Assembly: GCF_004011865.1 (NCBI RefSeq)
Contig: NZ_RKLP01000005.1
Span: 248,001 to 312,000, forward strand
Source: Prescottella agglutinans
GTDB lineage: Bacteria > Actinomycetota > Actinomycetes > Mycobacteriales > Mycobacteriaceae
DNA length: 64,000 bases
Direction of reading: 5' to 3'
Part shown: piece by piece, positions 1 through 8,290 of the stretch
Numbering within the stretch: position 1 is the stretch's first letter
Layout of the letters: each line of letters starts with the position of its first letter
The notes under the pieces: model-generated
The model's input: only the letters and a program-made list of their open reading frames with translations
Databases searched by the model: none
Told to the model about the DNA's origin: nothing
Made by a program: the position numbers and the translations under genes

Positions 1-291
1 GTCGTCGACCAGTCGGTAGCGGACGGTGCGCCCCGACCGCGCGGCCTGCACCCATCCCTGCTGCCGCAGCAACCGCAGCGCGTGCGAGACCGCGGTTCCG
101 GTCATCCCCAGGGCCGCCGCCAGATCGGTGACGCAGATGTCGGGCGCGTGGTGCAGGCACAGCAGCAGCCGCAGGCGATTGGGATCCGACAACAGTTCGA
201 AACGGTTTGCCCACGCACCGATGTCGGGCGTCACGAGCGCCTGCGAGGCGCGGCGCACGTGGTCCGGGTCGATCGCCGGCGTCTGGGGCAC
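1..291 (-). CDS. ArsR/SmtB-family HTH regulator (3' end cut by window)
   Basis: The minus strand is open from a GTG at 291 to the window edge (97 codons, no stop). The translation holds a winged helix: FELLSDPNRLRLLLCLHHAP, then CVTDLAAALGMTGTAVSHAL as the recognition region, and GRTVRYRLVDD as the wing. This is the ArsR/SmtB pattern of metal- or stress-sensing repressors. Cys residues before and in CVTDL resemble metal-binding alpha-3 sites of CadC/SmtB-type sensors, but the metal cannot be assigned. It is divergent from the hydrolase at 373, which it may control. The start is uncertain because no clear ribosome-binding site precedes it. Confidence 0.75.
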   Translation of the reverse strand, partial: MPQTPAIDPDHVRRASQALVTPDIGAWANRFELLSDPNRLRLLLCLHHAPDICVTDLAAALGMTGTAVSHALRLLRQQGWVQAARSGRTVRYRLVDD

Positions 292-372
292 GGCACCAGT
301 GTAGGTCCGGGTCCGGGCACGACCCGTCGAATCGGGCCCCGCCGCGGCGAGACCTACCGTGTAGGGGTGGTC

Positions 373-1173
373 ATGCAGCAGGCAATCAATCCGGTCGACG
401 GCGTCGGCATCGCGTATCGGGTGATCGGCGACGGCCCGCCGCTGGTGCTCGCGCACGGGACGGCGCTGTCGAGTGCGATCTGGCGGGCATTCGGATACGT
501 CAAGGCGCTGCGCGACGAATTCCAGTTGGTCCTGCCCGACATGCGCGGTCACGGCCGCAGCGACACCCCGCACGGTGCGGCGTCGTACGCGATGGACCTC
601 GTCGTCGGCGACATCCTCGCGGTACTCGACGACCTCGGCCACGAGCGGGCGCACTACCTGGGCTACTCGTTCGGCGGCCGCGTCGGGCTCTCGCTCGCGG
701 TCGCGGCGCCGGACCGCCTGCGCACCCTCACCGTCGGCGGCGGCAGCAGCCGACCGCAGGCCGGTTCGTTCGACAAGCTGTTCTTCCCGGGCTGCATCGA
801 CGTCCTCGACCACGAGGGCATGACGGCGTTCCTCGACCGGTGGAACGCGCATCGTTCGTGGCCGCTGGACCCGGCGACGCGGGCGGCGTTCGACGCCAAC
901 GACACCCGCGCCCTCGTCGCGTACCTGCGCCGGTCCGAGGAGGAACCGGGCGTGCCCGACGCCGCGCTCGCAGCGCTGGATGTCCCGACGATGCTGTTCG
1001 TCGGGTCCGAGGATCGGCCGCGGTTCTCGGACACCCAGAAACTGGCGTCGCTGATCCCGGGTTCCCGGCTCGCGGTGATCCCCGGTTTCGACCACGCCAC
1101 CACCGTCGCGGCATCGCCCGAGGTCCTGGCGGTGGTGAGGCCGTTCCTGGAGGAGCACATCGAAGGCGTCTAG
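373..1173 (+). CDS. alpha/beta-fold hydrolase
   Basis: A 266-residue alpha/beta hydrolase, probably cytosolic. It has the oxyanion-hole segment LAHGTALSS, the nucleophile elbow GYSFGG, an acidic residue in VGSEDRPRF and the catalytic His in GFDHATTVA, so the Ser-Asp-His triad looks complete. The ATG at 373 follows the divergent ArsR gene and fits the family N-terminus (short beta strand GIAYRVIGDGPP). A longer open frame runs upstream but is composed of shadow codons. The substrate is unknown; such enzymes hydrolyse esters or C-C bonds. Divergent placement suggests control by the ArsR-type regulator. Confidence 0.85.
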   Translation: MQQAINPVDGVGIAYRVIGDGPPLVLAHGTALSSAIWRAFGYVKALRDEFQLVLPDMRGHGRSDTPHGAASYAMDLVVGDILAVLDDLGHERAHYLGYSFGGRVGLSLAVAAPDRLRTLTVGGGSSRPQAGSFDKLFFPGCIDVLDHEGMTAFLDRWNAHRSWPLDPATRAAFDANDTRALVAYLRRSEEEPGVPDAALAALDVPTMLFVGSEDRPRFSDTQKLASLIPGSRLAVIPGFDHATTVAASPEVLAVVRPFLEEHIEGV

Positions 1174-1270
1174 ATGTACCGACCATCCTCGATGTCGATT
1201 GCAGGGCTGCCGCCGCCGAAGAATCGGAAACATCTTGGGTGACAACGGATCCCGGGATCTCGATGGCGAG

Positions 1271-1645
1271 TCAGACCAGGAGGCCGATACTGGTCGCCAG
1301 CATCACCACCGCCGTTGCGCCGTGGACGCCGTACGCGGTGGCCTTCGGCCCACCGCTGCGCAGCACGACCACCGCGTCTCCTGCGGGTACGGCGGCGAGC
1401 ACCAGCACGTACCAACCCAGCACCGGCGTCGCCGCGACGAGCATCAGAACGAAGACGGCGGCCCCGAACGCGATCTCGCGCAATCCCTTCACGCGCAGCC
1501 AGGACCGGAAGGCGGGGTCGTCGGCGTGTGTTTCGGGAATGCCGAAACCGACGGCAGCCTGCGGCGTCGTGAAGGCGCTCCCGCCCATGACGATGAGCGC
1601 CACGCCGAGCAGGCCGGCGAGAACAGTGGCAATGGTGGTGAGCAT
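1271..1645 (-). CDS. DUF4267-like small membrane protein
   Basis: A 124-residue protein with about four hydrophobic segments: an N-terminal helix IATVLAGLLGVALIVMGG, a central pair after a soluble loop (TPQAAVGFGIPETHADDPAF), and a C-terminal helix ending TAVVMLATSIGLLV. The loop followed by WLRVKGLREIAFGAAVF resembles the DUF4267 family of small integral membrane proteins, whose function is unknown. The ATG at 1645 gives the family-like start. It lies just downstream of, and on the same strand as, the quinone oxidoreductase and may be cotranscribed with it (92-bp gap). Confidence 0.7.
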   Translation of the reverse strand: MLTTIATVLAGLLGVALIVMGGSAFTTPQAAVGFGIPETHADDPAFRSWLRVKGLREIAFGAAVFVLMLVAATPVLGWYVLVLAAVPAGDAVVVLRSGGPKATAYGVHGATAVVMLATSIGLLV

Positions 1646-1737
1646 CAGCGGTCCTGTCCGTTGAGGGAGTCTCTTGACGAAGTGGTTGTCGGTCCATGCC
1701 GTCCGGAACGACGGCGGGTTCACGGTGGCCGAGTAGG

Positions 1738-2655
1738 TCAGGGCTCGAGCACGTAGCGACCGCGCGTCCCGCCCTTGGCCATAGCCCGGTGGGCGTCGGC
1801 GGCCTGAGCCAACGGCAGCACCGCATGCACTCGGGTCGGCAACCGGCCGGACGCGGCGCGGGCCAGCAGCTGTCCCAACCGAGGACCGTCCGACTGCGTC
1901 ACCAGTACGTTCACCGTGATCCCCCGCTCGGCCGCGGGCACCAGGTTGGGTCGGACGCCGACGAAGGCTCCGCCGTCGCGGACCAAGGTCAGGCCCCACA
2001 CCTGCATGGACGTGGTGTCGACGACCGCGTCCCAGCCCGGCTCGGCGTCAGTCACGAAGTCGGCGCCGAGACCTCGCACGAACTGCTCGTCCGCGGCTCG
2101 GGCCAGACCGGTCACCTGCCAGCCTCGGTCGGGCGCGACCGAGGCCACGTTGGCCCCGATCGCACCGGCCGCACCGGTCACCAGCAATCGGTTGCCGTCG
2201 GCGGGCGCGTCGCCCAGCAGATCGACGATCTGCGCCGCACCCAGGCCGTTGAGCGGCACCGTCGATGCCGCGACCAAGTCGAGCCCGTCGGGCACCACGG
2301 CGAGATCGGCTGCGGGCACGACGAGTTGTTCGGCATAGGTGCCGAAATCGCGGTCGAAACCGAGAACGACACCGGCAACCCGAGTCCCGACAGCCAGGTC
2401 CACGCCCGGACCGGCGGCGAGGACGGTGCCGGCGAAGTCCCAGCCCAGGCCGGTGTGGTCGGGCTGGTCGATCATGCCCAGCTCGTGGAAGAAGCCGCCC
2501 ACGACGCCGAGGTCGGTGGGGTTGACCGGCGCGGCCGCGACCGCGACCCGGACCTCGCCGGGGCCGGGCTCGGCGAGGGGGACATCGATGATCTCGATCA
2601 AGTCGGGTCCGCCCGGTGTGCGGACGACGGCGGCCCGGAAGGTGGGTGTGCTCAT
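1738..2655 (-). CDS. NADP-dependent zinc-free alcohol dehydrogenase / quinone oxidoreductase
   Basis: A 305-residue medium-chain dehydrogenase/reductase of the quinone oxidoreductase type. The GroES-like N-terminus includes PVNPTDLGVVGG and GWDFAGTVLAAGPGVD; the nucleotide-binding fold has LLVTGAAGAIGANVASVA. No structural-zinc cysteine cluster is present, as expected for zeta-crystallin-like members, which reduce quinones or enones with NADPH. The ATG at 2655 is preceded by GGAGGAGCGAAAC, a strong ribosome-binding site, which decides the start. Same strand as and downstream of the AfsR-type regulator (124-bp gap). Substrate not predictable. Confidence 0.88.
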   Translation of the reverse strand: MSTPTFRAAVVRTPGGPDLIEIIDVPLAEPGPGEVRVAVAAAPVNPTDLGVVGGFFHELGMIDQPDHTGLGWDFAGTVLAAGPGVDLAVGTRVAGVVLGFDRDFGTYAEQLVVPAADLAVVPDGLDLVAASTVPLNGLGAAQIVDLLGDAPADGNRLLVTGAAGAIGANVASVAPDRGWQVTGLARAADEQFVRGLGADFVTDAEPGWDAVVDTTSMQVWGLTLVRDGGAFVGVRPNLVPAAERGITVNVLVTQSDGPRLGQLLARAASGRLPTRVHAVLPLAQAADAHRAMAKGGTRGRYVLEP

Positions 2656-2779
2656 GTTTCGCTCCTCCATCAGTTCTGTTTCTGATGAGGTCGAGACTGC
2701 TCCTGGGTTTTGGAAGGCACTTGGAGCCGGCCAGGAACGCTCGAGGCGGGGCTGAGGCGCTCCGCCGCCGATCGCACCT

Positions 2780-5700
2780 TCAGCGATTCTGCGGGGGCGA
2801 AACATCCACGCCGAGAACACGATCGGCGCGTGATCGGGCGTCGGCGGACCAGTGGGGGGCGTTCCACCGGTCGGCGATGATGGCGGCCTGGGCGAAGTGT
2901 GCGGCGGCCTCGTCGTCGCGGCCGAGGAAGAGGGCGAGTTCGCCGAGCGTGTGGGCGACCGGGCGGAGCGCCAGCGACAGGCTCGCTGCGCCCGCAGGGG
3001 GACCGTCTCGGTGGGGGAGCAGGTCTGCGTAGATCTCCTCGGCAGCGTCGCGGTCGTCCGAGGCGATGATCGCCATCGCGCGCAGGCTGGCCAGGAAGGT
3101 GAAGAAGAAGTCGGGCCGGATCGGGGTCGGTGACGTGCGTGTCCGATGTGCCTCGTCGCCGCGGCCGGCGGCGTGGAGGGCGAGCGTGAGCAGGTCGGCG
3201 ACCATCGGGCCGAGCGCCTCGTGATGAGATCGCACGTCGTCCAGGTGGTCGCCGAGCGTGCCGTCATTGAGCCAGACCGCCGCCTGCGCGAGGCGGAGGA
3301 AGCCCGCGGCGTGCACCGATCCGGCGCGTTCCATGCGTGCGGTGGCCTCGGCGTAGAGGGGCTCGGCGTCGGCGAACCGGCCCTCGATGAGCACCAGTGT
3401 CGCCAGCGCGATCTCGGCGGCCCCGATCGCCTCGGGCATACGGTAGGCGCGGGCAAGGTCGAGTGCCTCGACCGTCACGCGACGCATGGCGGCCGGGTCG
3501 TTGGCCGCGGCGGCGTTCGCGGCCTGGTTGAGCAGTCCGGTCACGCGGTAGACGGGCAGATCGTGCTCGGCGCCGATTTGCACCAGCTCGCGGGAGTATT
3601 CCTCCCGCCCGGTCCCGCGGGCCAGGACCAGCAGCGCCGCGGCTCGGAGGCGGGGATCGGTGGCGAGGTCGAGCGCTTCCTGCGCCGCCTCCACGACGGT
3701 CGGATCGTCCTCGCCCACCAGTTCGTGGGCGTAGGCGATGAGGAGGTGGGATCGCATATCGGTGGCGAGATCGGTCCGTTCGAGCAGGCGACCGAGGCGG
3801 TCGACGATGGGACGGTCGACCGTGCCGTAGGTGCGGGCCTGCCAGGGTGTGGGCTCGGTCCAGGCGGTGAACGCGGCGATCATCAGGTCGTCGCGCGCGA
3901 GCGACTCGGCGTACTCCACGGCCTGCTCCCGCGTAGCCCTGGCCGCGGCGAAGGCCCCTGCCCTGACCTGCGCGCGCAGCAGCCTGCCGAGCAGTCCGAC
4001 GCGCTCGTCGGGGTCGCTGGAGTTGGTGACGGCATCGGTGAGGAGTGCGGCCGCCACATCGTGGGCGTAGCGTGCCTCGGCCAGCTCGGCGGCCCGCACG
4101 CAATAGCCCACGGCCTCCGGCGATCCCGCCCGCGCATGGTGATGGGCGAGGGCCGCGACGTCGCCGGTGCCCTCCAGGGCCGCGGCGATCCTGGTGTGCA
4201 TCCGGGTGATTCGCACCCGGCTGACATCGGTGATGAGCGTGTCCCGGACCAGCGCGTGCACGAACCGGACGCGCCCAGGCCCGGGCTCGTCGAGCAACCC
4301 GGCGATGACACCCGCGTCCAGCGCGTCCAGCACGCCGTCCTCGTCGGTGTCGGCGGCCCGCACGAGCACGTCCACCGAGCTTTCCCGGCCGGCCACGGCC
4401 GCCAGCCGCAGGACGGACACGCCGCTCTCGGGCAGCCTGGCGAACCGGCGTCGCAGCACATCCCGTACGCCTTCGGGGACCTCGGAGAGCGCGATCAGCG
4501 CACCCTCGCCGCCCAGCAGCCGCGCGCTCTCCCGCACGTAGAACGGGTTGCCGCCGGTCCGCTCGGCGATCCCGGCCACGGTCGCGTCGTCGGCCTCGCA
4601 CTCGGCGCGGACGAGCTCGGCGACGGCCGTGGCGTTCAATCCGGGCAGATCCAGCCGCAGAGGGGCGGTGCGGGCGAGAGACCCGAGCGCTTCGGTGAGG
4701 CGCTCGCTCTCCTCCGCGCGGTACGCCGCGACGACCAAGATCGGGGCCCGCACGTCGACGCCACCGCCGAGCAGTTCCAGTGTGGCGGCGTCCGCCCAGT
4801 GCAGGTCGTCCAGGACGACGGCGACCGGGCGGTCGCCGGCGGCCGCCGAGAGCCAGGCCCACACGGCCCTCCGCAACCGGAACCGCCCGGCCGCCGCGTC
4901 ACCGTCCACCGGCGCGGAGTCGGAGAGTAACGGTGCCAGGTCCGCGGCGAACTCCCCGGGAGGAACGGTCTCGGCCACCTGCCGCAGTGCCTCGACCCAC
5001 GCCCACGCGGGCGGCGCGCTGTCCATGTCGGGACAGCGCCCGGCGGCCACGAGCCACCCGTCCTGCCCGAGCCGCGCACCGAGCTGCTCCAGCAGCGTCG
5101 ACTTGCCGAGCCCCGCTTCCCCGGTGACGAGCGCGACGCGTGCCCCCTGCGCGACGACCTGCCCTGCGGCCGCCAGCAGCGCTGAAAGCTCGCCCGACCG
5201 TCCCACGAATGTTGTTGCGCCGGGTTGGTTTTGCGGCGGCAGCAGCACGGTGGCCGTGGCCCGGCGCCCGGGTGAGTCTGCCGGAGGCGACGGGACGGCC
5301 GCACGGAGGACGTCCGTGCGCTGGGTGAGTATCGCCTCTTCCAGCGCCACCAGATCCGGGCCTGGGTCGAGGCCCAGCTCGTCGGCGAAGGTGGCGCGGG
5401 CGCGGCGGAGCGCGGTCAGGGCGTCAGCCTGGCGGCCGCTGCTCCACAGCGCGAGGGCGTGCAAGCGCCAGCCCTCCTCGCGCAGAGGATCGTCGCGAGT
5501 GAGGCGCTCCGTCTCGGGCACCACCGTCGCGGAGTGACCGAGCCGCAGTCCCGCCGCGATGTGCAGTTCCCGGGCGACCAGGCGCAGCTCGTTCAGCCGG
5601 ACGGTCTCGGCGACGGCCCACGGCTCGTCGGCGACCTCGGCGAACGCGGGGCCCCGCCACAGCGCCAGTGCCTCGTCCAGCCGGACGCGAGCGTCATGGG

Positions 5701-6061
5701 GATCCGCGAGTGTGCGGGCTTCGTCAAGCAACTGCTCGAAGTGCCACGCGTCCACTGCTTCCGGTGGCAGCCGCAATGCGTAGCCGGGTGGCGCGCTCAC
5801 CAGCAGTCGGGCCGGGGTGCGCGGGGGGCGGGCGGGCTCGAGCAGGCGGCGCAGATTGGACACGTACGCCTGCAACGAGGCCAGCGCGCGTGCCGGCGGT
5901 TCGCCGCGCCACAGATCCTCGACCATCCGGTCGACCGGGACGACTTGTCCGCGCGCGGCCACCAACAGGGCCAGCACGCCGCGCTGGCGCGGTCCGCCGA
6001 GGGGAAGGGGTTCGTCGCAGGCCTCAGCCGCGAACGAGCCCAATACCCGGATCAAGACCAT
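2780..6061 (-). CDS. AfsR/SARP-type transcriptional regulator with BTAD and AAA ATPase domains
   Basis: A large cytosolic regulator of about 1,093 residues. Order of domains: OmpR-type winged helix (about 1-90, with VPVDRMVEDLWRGEPP and LQAYVSNLRRLLEP), bacterial transcriptional activation domain (about 95-245), then a P-loop ATPase with Walker A GEAGLGKST and Walker B VAVVLDDLHWAD, and a long helical/TPR-like C-terminus. This is the AfsR layout without a C-terminal LuxR helix-turn-helix. Such proteins activate specialised metabolism or stress genes. Starts at GTG 6088, ATG 6073 or ATG 6061 are all in frame; 6061 gives the usual N-terminus MVLIRVLGSF, but no site has a clear Shine-Dalgarno. 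No biosynthetic cluster lies nearby, so its target is unknown. Confidence 0.88.
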   Translation of the reverse strand: MVLIRVLGSFAAEACDEPLPLGGPRQRGVLALLVAARGQVVPVDRMVEDLWRGEPPARALASLQAYVSNLRRLLEPARPPRTPARLLVSAPPGYALRLPPEAVDAWHFEQLLDEARTLADPHDARVRLDEALALWRGPAFAEVADEPWAVAETVRLNELRLVARELHIAAGLRLGHSATVVPETERLTRDDPLREEGWRLHALALWSSGRQADALTALRRARATFADELGLDPGPDLVALEEAILTQRTDVLRAAVPSPPADSPGRRATATVLLPPQNQPGATTFVGRSGELSALLAAAGQVVAQGARVALVTGEAGLGKSTLLEQLGARLGQDGWLVAAGRCPDMDSAPPAWAWVEALRQVAETVPPGEFAADLAPLLSDSAPVDGDAAAGRFRLRRAVWAWLSAAAGDRPVAVVLDDLHWADAATLELLGGGVDVRAPILVVAAYRAEESERLTEALGSLARTAPLRLDLPGLNATAVAELVRAECEADDATVAGIAERTGGNPFYVRESARLLGGEGALIALSEVPEGVRDVLRRRFARLPESGVSVLRLAAVAGRESSVDVLVRAADTDEDGVLDALDAGVIAGLLDEPGPGRVRFVHALVRDTLITDVSRVRITRMHTRIAAALEGTGDVAALAHHHARAGSPEAVGYCVRAAELAEARYAHDVAAALLTDAVTNSSDPDERVGLLGRLLRAQVRAGAFAAARATREQAVEYAESLARDDLMIAAFTAWTEPTPWQARTYGTVDRPIVDRLGRLLERTDLATDMRSHLLIAYAHELVGEDDPTVVEAAQEALDLATDPRLRAAALLVLARGTGREEYSRELVQIGAEHDLPVYRVTGLLNQAANAAAANDPAAMRRVTVEALDLARAYRMPEAIGAAEIALATLVLIEGRFADAEPLYAEATARMERAGSVHAAGFLRLAQAAVWLNDGTLGDHLDDVRSHHEALGPMVADLLTLALHAAGRGDEAHRTRTSPTPIRPDFFFTFLASLRAMAIIASDDRDAAEEIYADLLPHRDGPPAGAASLSLALRPVAHTLGELALFLGRDDEAAAHFAQAAIIADRWNAPHWSADARSRADRVLGVDVSPPQNR

Positions 6062-6182
6062 GACGTGGCACATAGTACGCACGGTCACGTCAGGTATTCC
6101 ACGTCAGCTCCAACTGTTTTCCAAACTCCCGGGAGCAGTCTCGAGCACATCGAACCAGACCAGATATGAAGGGCAGGAACAG

Positions 6183-6824
6183 ATGAGCATCGACACGCAG
6201 GACATGGAGATCGTCCACCGCGCCTTCCGCCGCGAGTCGCGGTTGCTGAAGGAGCTCGTCGCGGCGGTCACGCCGGGTGACACCGCGCGCGCCACAGTGA
6301 TCGCCGACCACTTCCGCGATTACCGACTGGGATTGAAGAACCACCATGAGGGCGAGGACGAGCTGCTGTGGCCGCCGCTGCTGTCCCGGGTCGACCTGGA
6401 GGCGGACATCGTCCTGCGCATGCAGGCCCAGCACGAGCGCGTCGAAGCCACGATGGCCAGGCTGGACGCCGCGGTACCGGCGTGGGAGGCCACCGCCGGA
6501 GCCGACGAGCGCGACACCCTGGTAGCGGCCCTGACCGATCACCGGGCGGTCCTGGTCGAACACCTCGACGACGAGGAGACCACTCTGCTTCCGCTCGCGG
6601 CCGAGCACATCACCGAGAAGGAATGGGCGTCCCTGGGCGAGCACCTGGTGGCGAACACGCCCAAGCTCACCTTGCTCACGCTCTTCGGCCTCGTCCTGGA
6701 GGACGCCGATCAAGCGGAGCGCGCCACGCTCCTCGGCGTCCTGCCCGCACCGATCCGCGCCGTCTGGCACGTCATCGGTCGCCCCCGCTACGCCCGCCAC
6801 ATCCGCCGCGTCCGCGCGGCCTGA
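6183..6824 (+). CDS. hemerythrin-domain protein
   Basis: A 213-residue protein with a four-helix hemerythrin-like domain. Putative diiron ligands are visible: the HHEGEDELLWPPL motif, QAQHERVEATM, and a later H...EHLDDEETTLLP segment, in the right order. The family binds O2, NO or senses redox; in actinobacteria many are of unknown role. The C-terminal 60 residues (GEHLVANTPKLTLLTLFGLV onward) form an extra helical tail. The ATG at 6183 follows AGGGCAGGAACAG. It is divergent from the AfsR-type regulator, and its last 37 bp overlap the 3' end of the convergent FAD oxidoreductase. Confidence 0.9.
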   Translation: MSIDTQDMEIVHRAFRRESRLLKELVAAVTPGDTARATVIADHFRDYRLGLKNHHEGEDELLWPPLLSRVDLEADIVLRMQAQHERVEATMARLDAAVPAWEATAGADERDTLVAALTDHRAVLVEHLDDEETTLLPLAAEHITEKEWASLGEHLVANTPKLTLLTLFGLVLEDADQAERATLLGVLPAPIRAVWHVIGRPRYARHIRRVRAA

Positions 6825-8290
6825 CCTACCCCCCCGAGCGGGGTCACCGCGATGCCCAGGCTGCGCAGCGCGCTCGCCGCGGCGCCGGCTCCACACATGC
6901 CGTGCACGCCGGCGCCGGGTGGCGTGGAGGCCGAGCACAGGTACATCCCGTCCACGCCGGTCGCGTACGGGTCGGCGGCGAACAGGGGGCGACCGACCAT
7001 CTGCAGCGGCGTGTTGGCGCCTCCCACGATGTCGCCGCCGACGTAGTTGGGATTGCAGCTCTCGTGGCCGGTCGCACTCGTGGAGTGCACGGCGACGATC
7101 CGGCTGCGGAAACCCGGTGCGTAGGACTCGATCTGGTCGAGCACGACCTCGGTGGCATCCCCCTGGTACCCGGCCGGGACGTGCGCATAGGCGTAGATCG
7201 GGTGCACTCCGTCGACCGATCTGGTCGGATCGGCCAGGTACTGCTGTCCGATCAGCACGAACGGCCGCTCCGGCATCCGGCCGGCCGCCACCTCGGCCTC
7301 CACGGCCGCCACCTCGCCGGCGTCGCCACCGAGGTGCACGGTTCCGGCCCGACGTGCGGACTCGTTGGTCCACGGGACCCCGTGCCGCACAGCAAGATCC
7401 ACCTTGAAGGCGGCCGGGCCGAACGCGTACGAGCGGTACCGGCGCCCGCGTCGGCTGCCGAGCCGGCCACCGAGGATCTCGGCGACCGCCTGCGGGGTCG
7501 TGTCGAACAGGGTCACGTCGGCCGGGGGCAGATCCGCGAGCGACGCGACGCGTGCGTTGCACTCGATCACCCCGCCACGCTCGGCCAACACGCACGCGAG
7601 CGCCGACGTGATCGCCTGCGACCCGCCCTCCGCCACCGGCCACCCGTACCGATGACCGGCGACCACCAGCATCACGCCCACGGAGGCCGACAACGGCCGG
7701 TTCAGGGGTTGGAACAGGTGCGCCGCGCACCCCATGAGCAGCGCCCGCGCCTGTGGCGTGCGAAACGCCTTCGTCAGCACGGTCGCGGGGAGCCCCGCCC
7801 GCAGACCGAACCTGGCGAGCGCCACCGGGTGCGAGGGCACCCGCAACAGCGGACCGAGCACATCGGGGGCGAGCTCGTCGAAACGCGCCGCGATCGGTCC
7901 GAACACCCGTCGCCAGGCGTTCCGGTCGACCCCCATCCCGGCTGCGGTGCGATCCACGTCGCCCACCAGCACGCCGGCCGAACCGTCTTCGAGCGGATGC
8001 ACGAGGTCCACCTCGGGCCACCGCCACCGCAATCCGTGCTCGACGAGCGGAAGGGACGCCAGATACGGCGAGGCGACGCCGAAGGGATGCACCGCCGAAC
8101 AGACGTCGTGCAGCAGGCCGGGCACCGTCAGCTCACTCGTGCGTGCCCCACCGCCCGGCGTCTCGGCGGCCTCGAGCACCTGGACCTTCACTCCGTGACC
8201 GGCCAGTCGGACGGCGGCGGCCAACCCGTTGGGCCCGGATCCGACCACGACGGCGGTCCTCGACCGCGTCAAGTCAGCGATCTCGACCAC
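6788..8290 (-). CDS. phytoene desaturase-like FAD-dependent oxidoreductase
   Basis: A 500-residue flavoprotein. The N-terminal dinucleotide-binding motif VVVGSGPNGLAAAVRLAGHG and the following EAAETPGGGART match the carotenoid desaturase/NAD(P)-FAD oxidoreductase family; the C-terminal FAD segment ends PPGAGVHGMCGAGAA. The family carries out desaturations, isomerisations or lipid oxidations; the substrate here is not evident. The start is probably GTG 8290, which overlaps the stop of the upstream DUF3556 gene (8274-8276) by 17 bp and implies translational coupling. Its 3' end overlaps the convergent hemerythrin gene. Coupling to a membrane protein suggests a lipid substrate (inference). Confidence 0.85.
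   Translation of the reverse strand: MVEIADLTRSRTAVVVGSGPNGLAAAVRLAGHGVKVQVLEAAETPGGGARTSELTVPGLLHDVCSAVHPFGVASPYLASLPLVEHGLRWRWPEVDLVHPLEDGSAGVLVGDVDRTAAGMGVDRNAWRRVFGPIAARFDELAPDVLGPLLRVPSHPVALARFGLRAGLPATVLTKAFRTPQARALLMGCAAHLFQPLNRPLSASVGVMLVVAGHRYGWPVAEGGSQAITSALACVLAERGGVIECNARVASLADLPPADVTLFDTTPQAVAEILGGRLGSRRGRRYRSYAFGPAAFKVDLAVRHGVPWTNESARRAGTVHLGGDAGEVAAVEAEVAAGRMPERPFVLIGQQYLADPTRSVDGVHPIYAYAHVPAGYQGDATEVVLDQIESYAPGFRSRIVAVHSTSATGHESCNPNYVGGDIVGGANTPLQMVGRPLFAADPYATGVDGMYLCSASTPPGAGVHGMCGAGAAASALRSLGIAVTPLGGVGQAARTRRMWRA

Noticed and set aside
3146-4930. 594-codon plus-strand frame opposite the AfsR-type regulator
   Set aside because: Low-complexity Gly/Arg/Val-rich translation, no domain and no ribosome-binding site; the minus-strand regulator has clear domains throughout.
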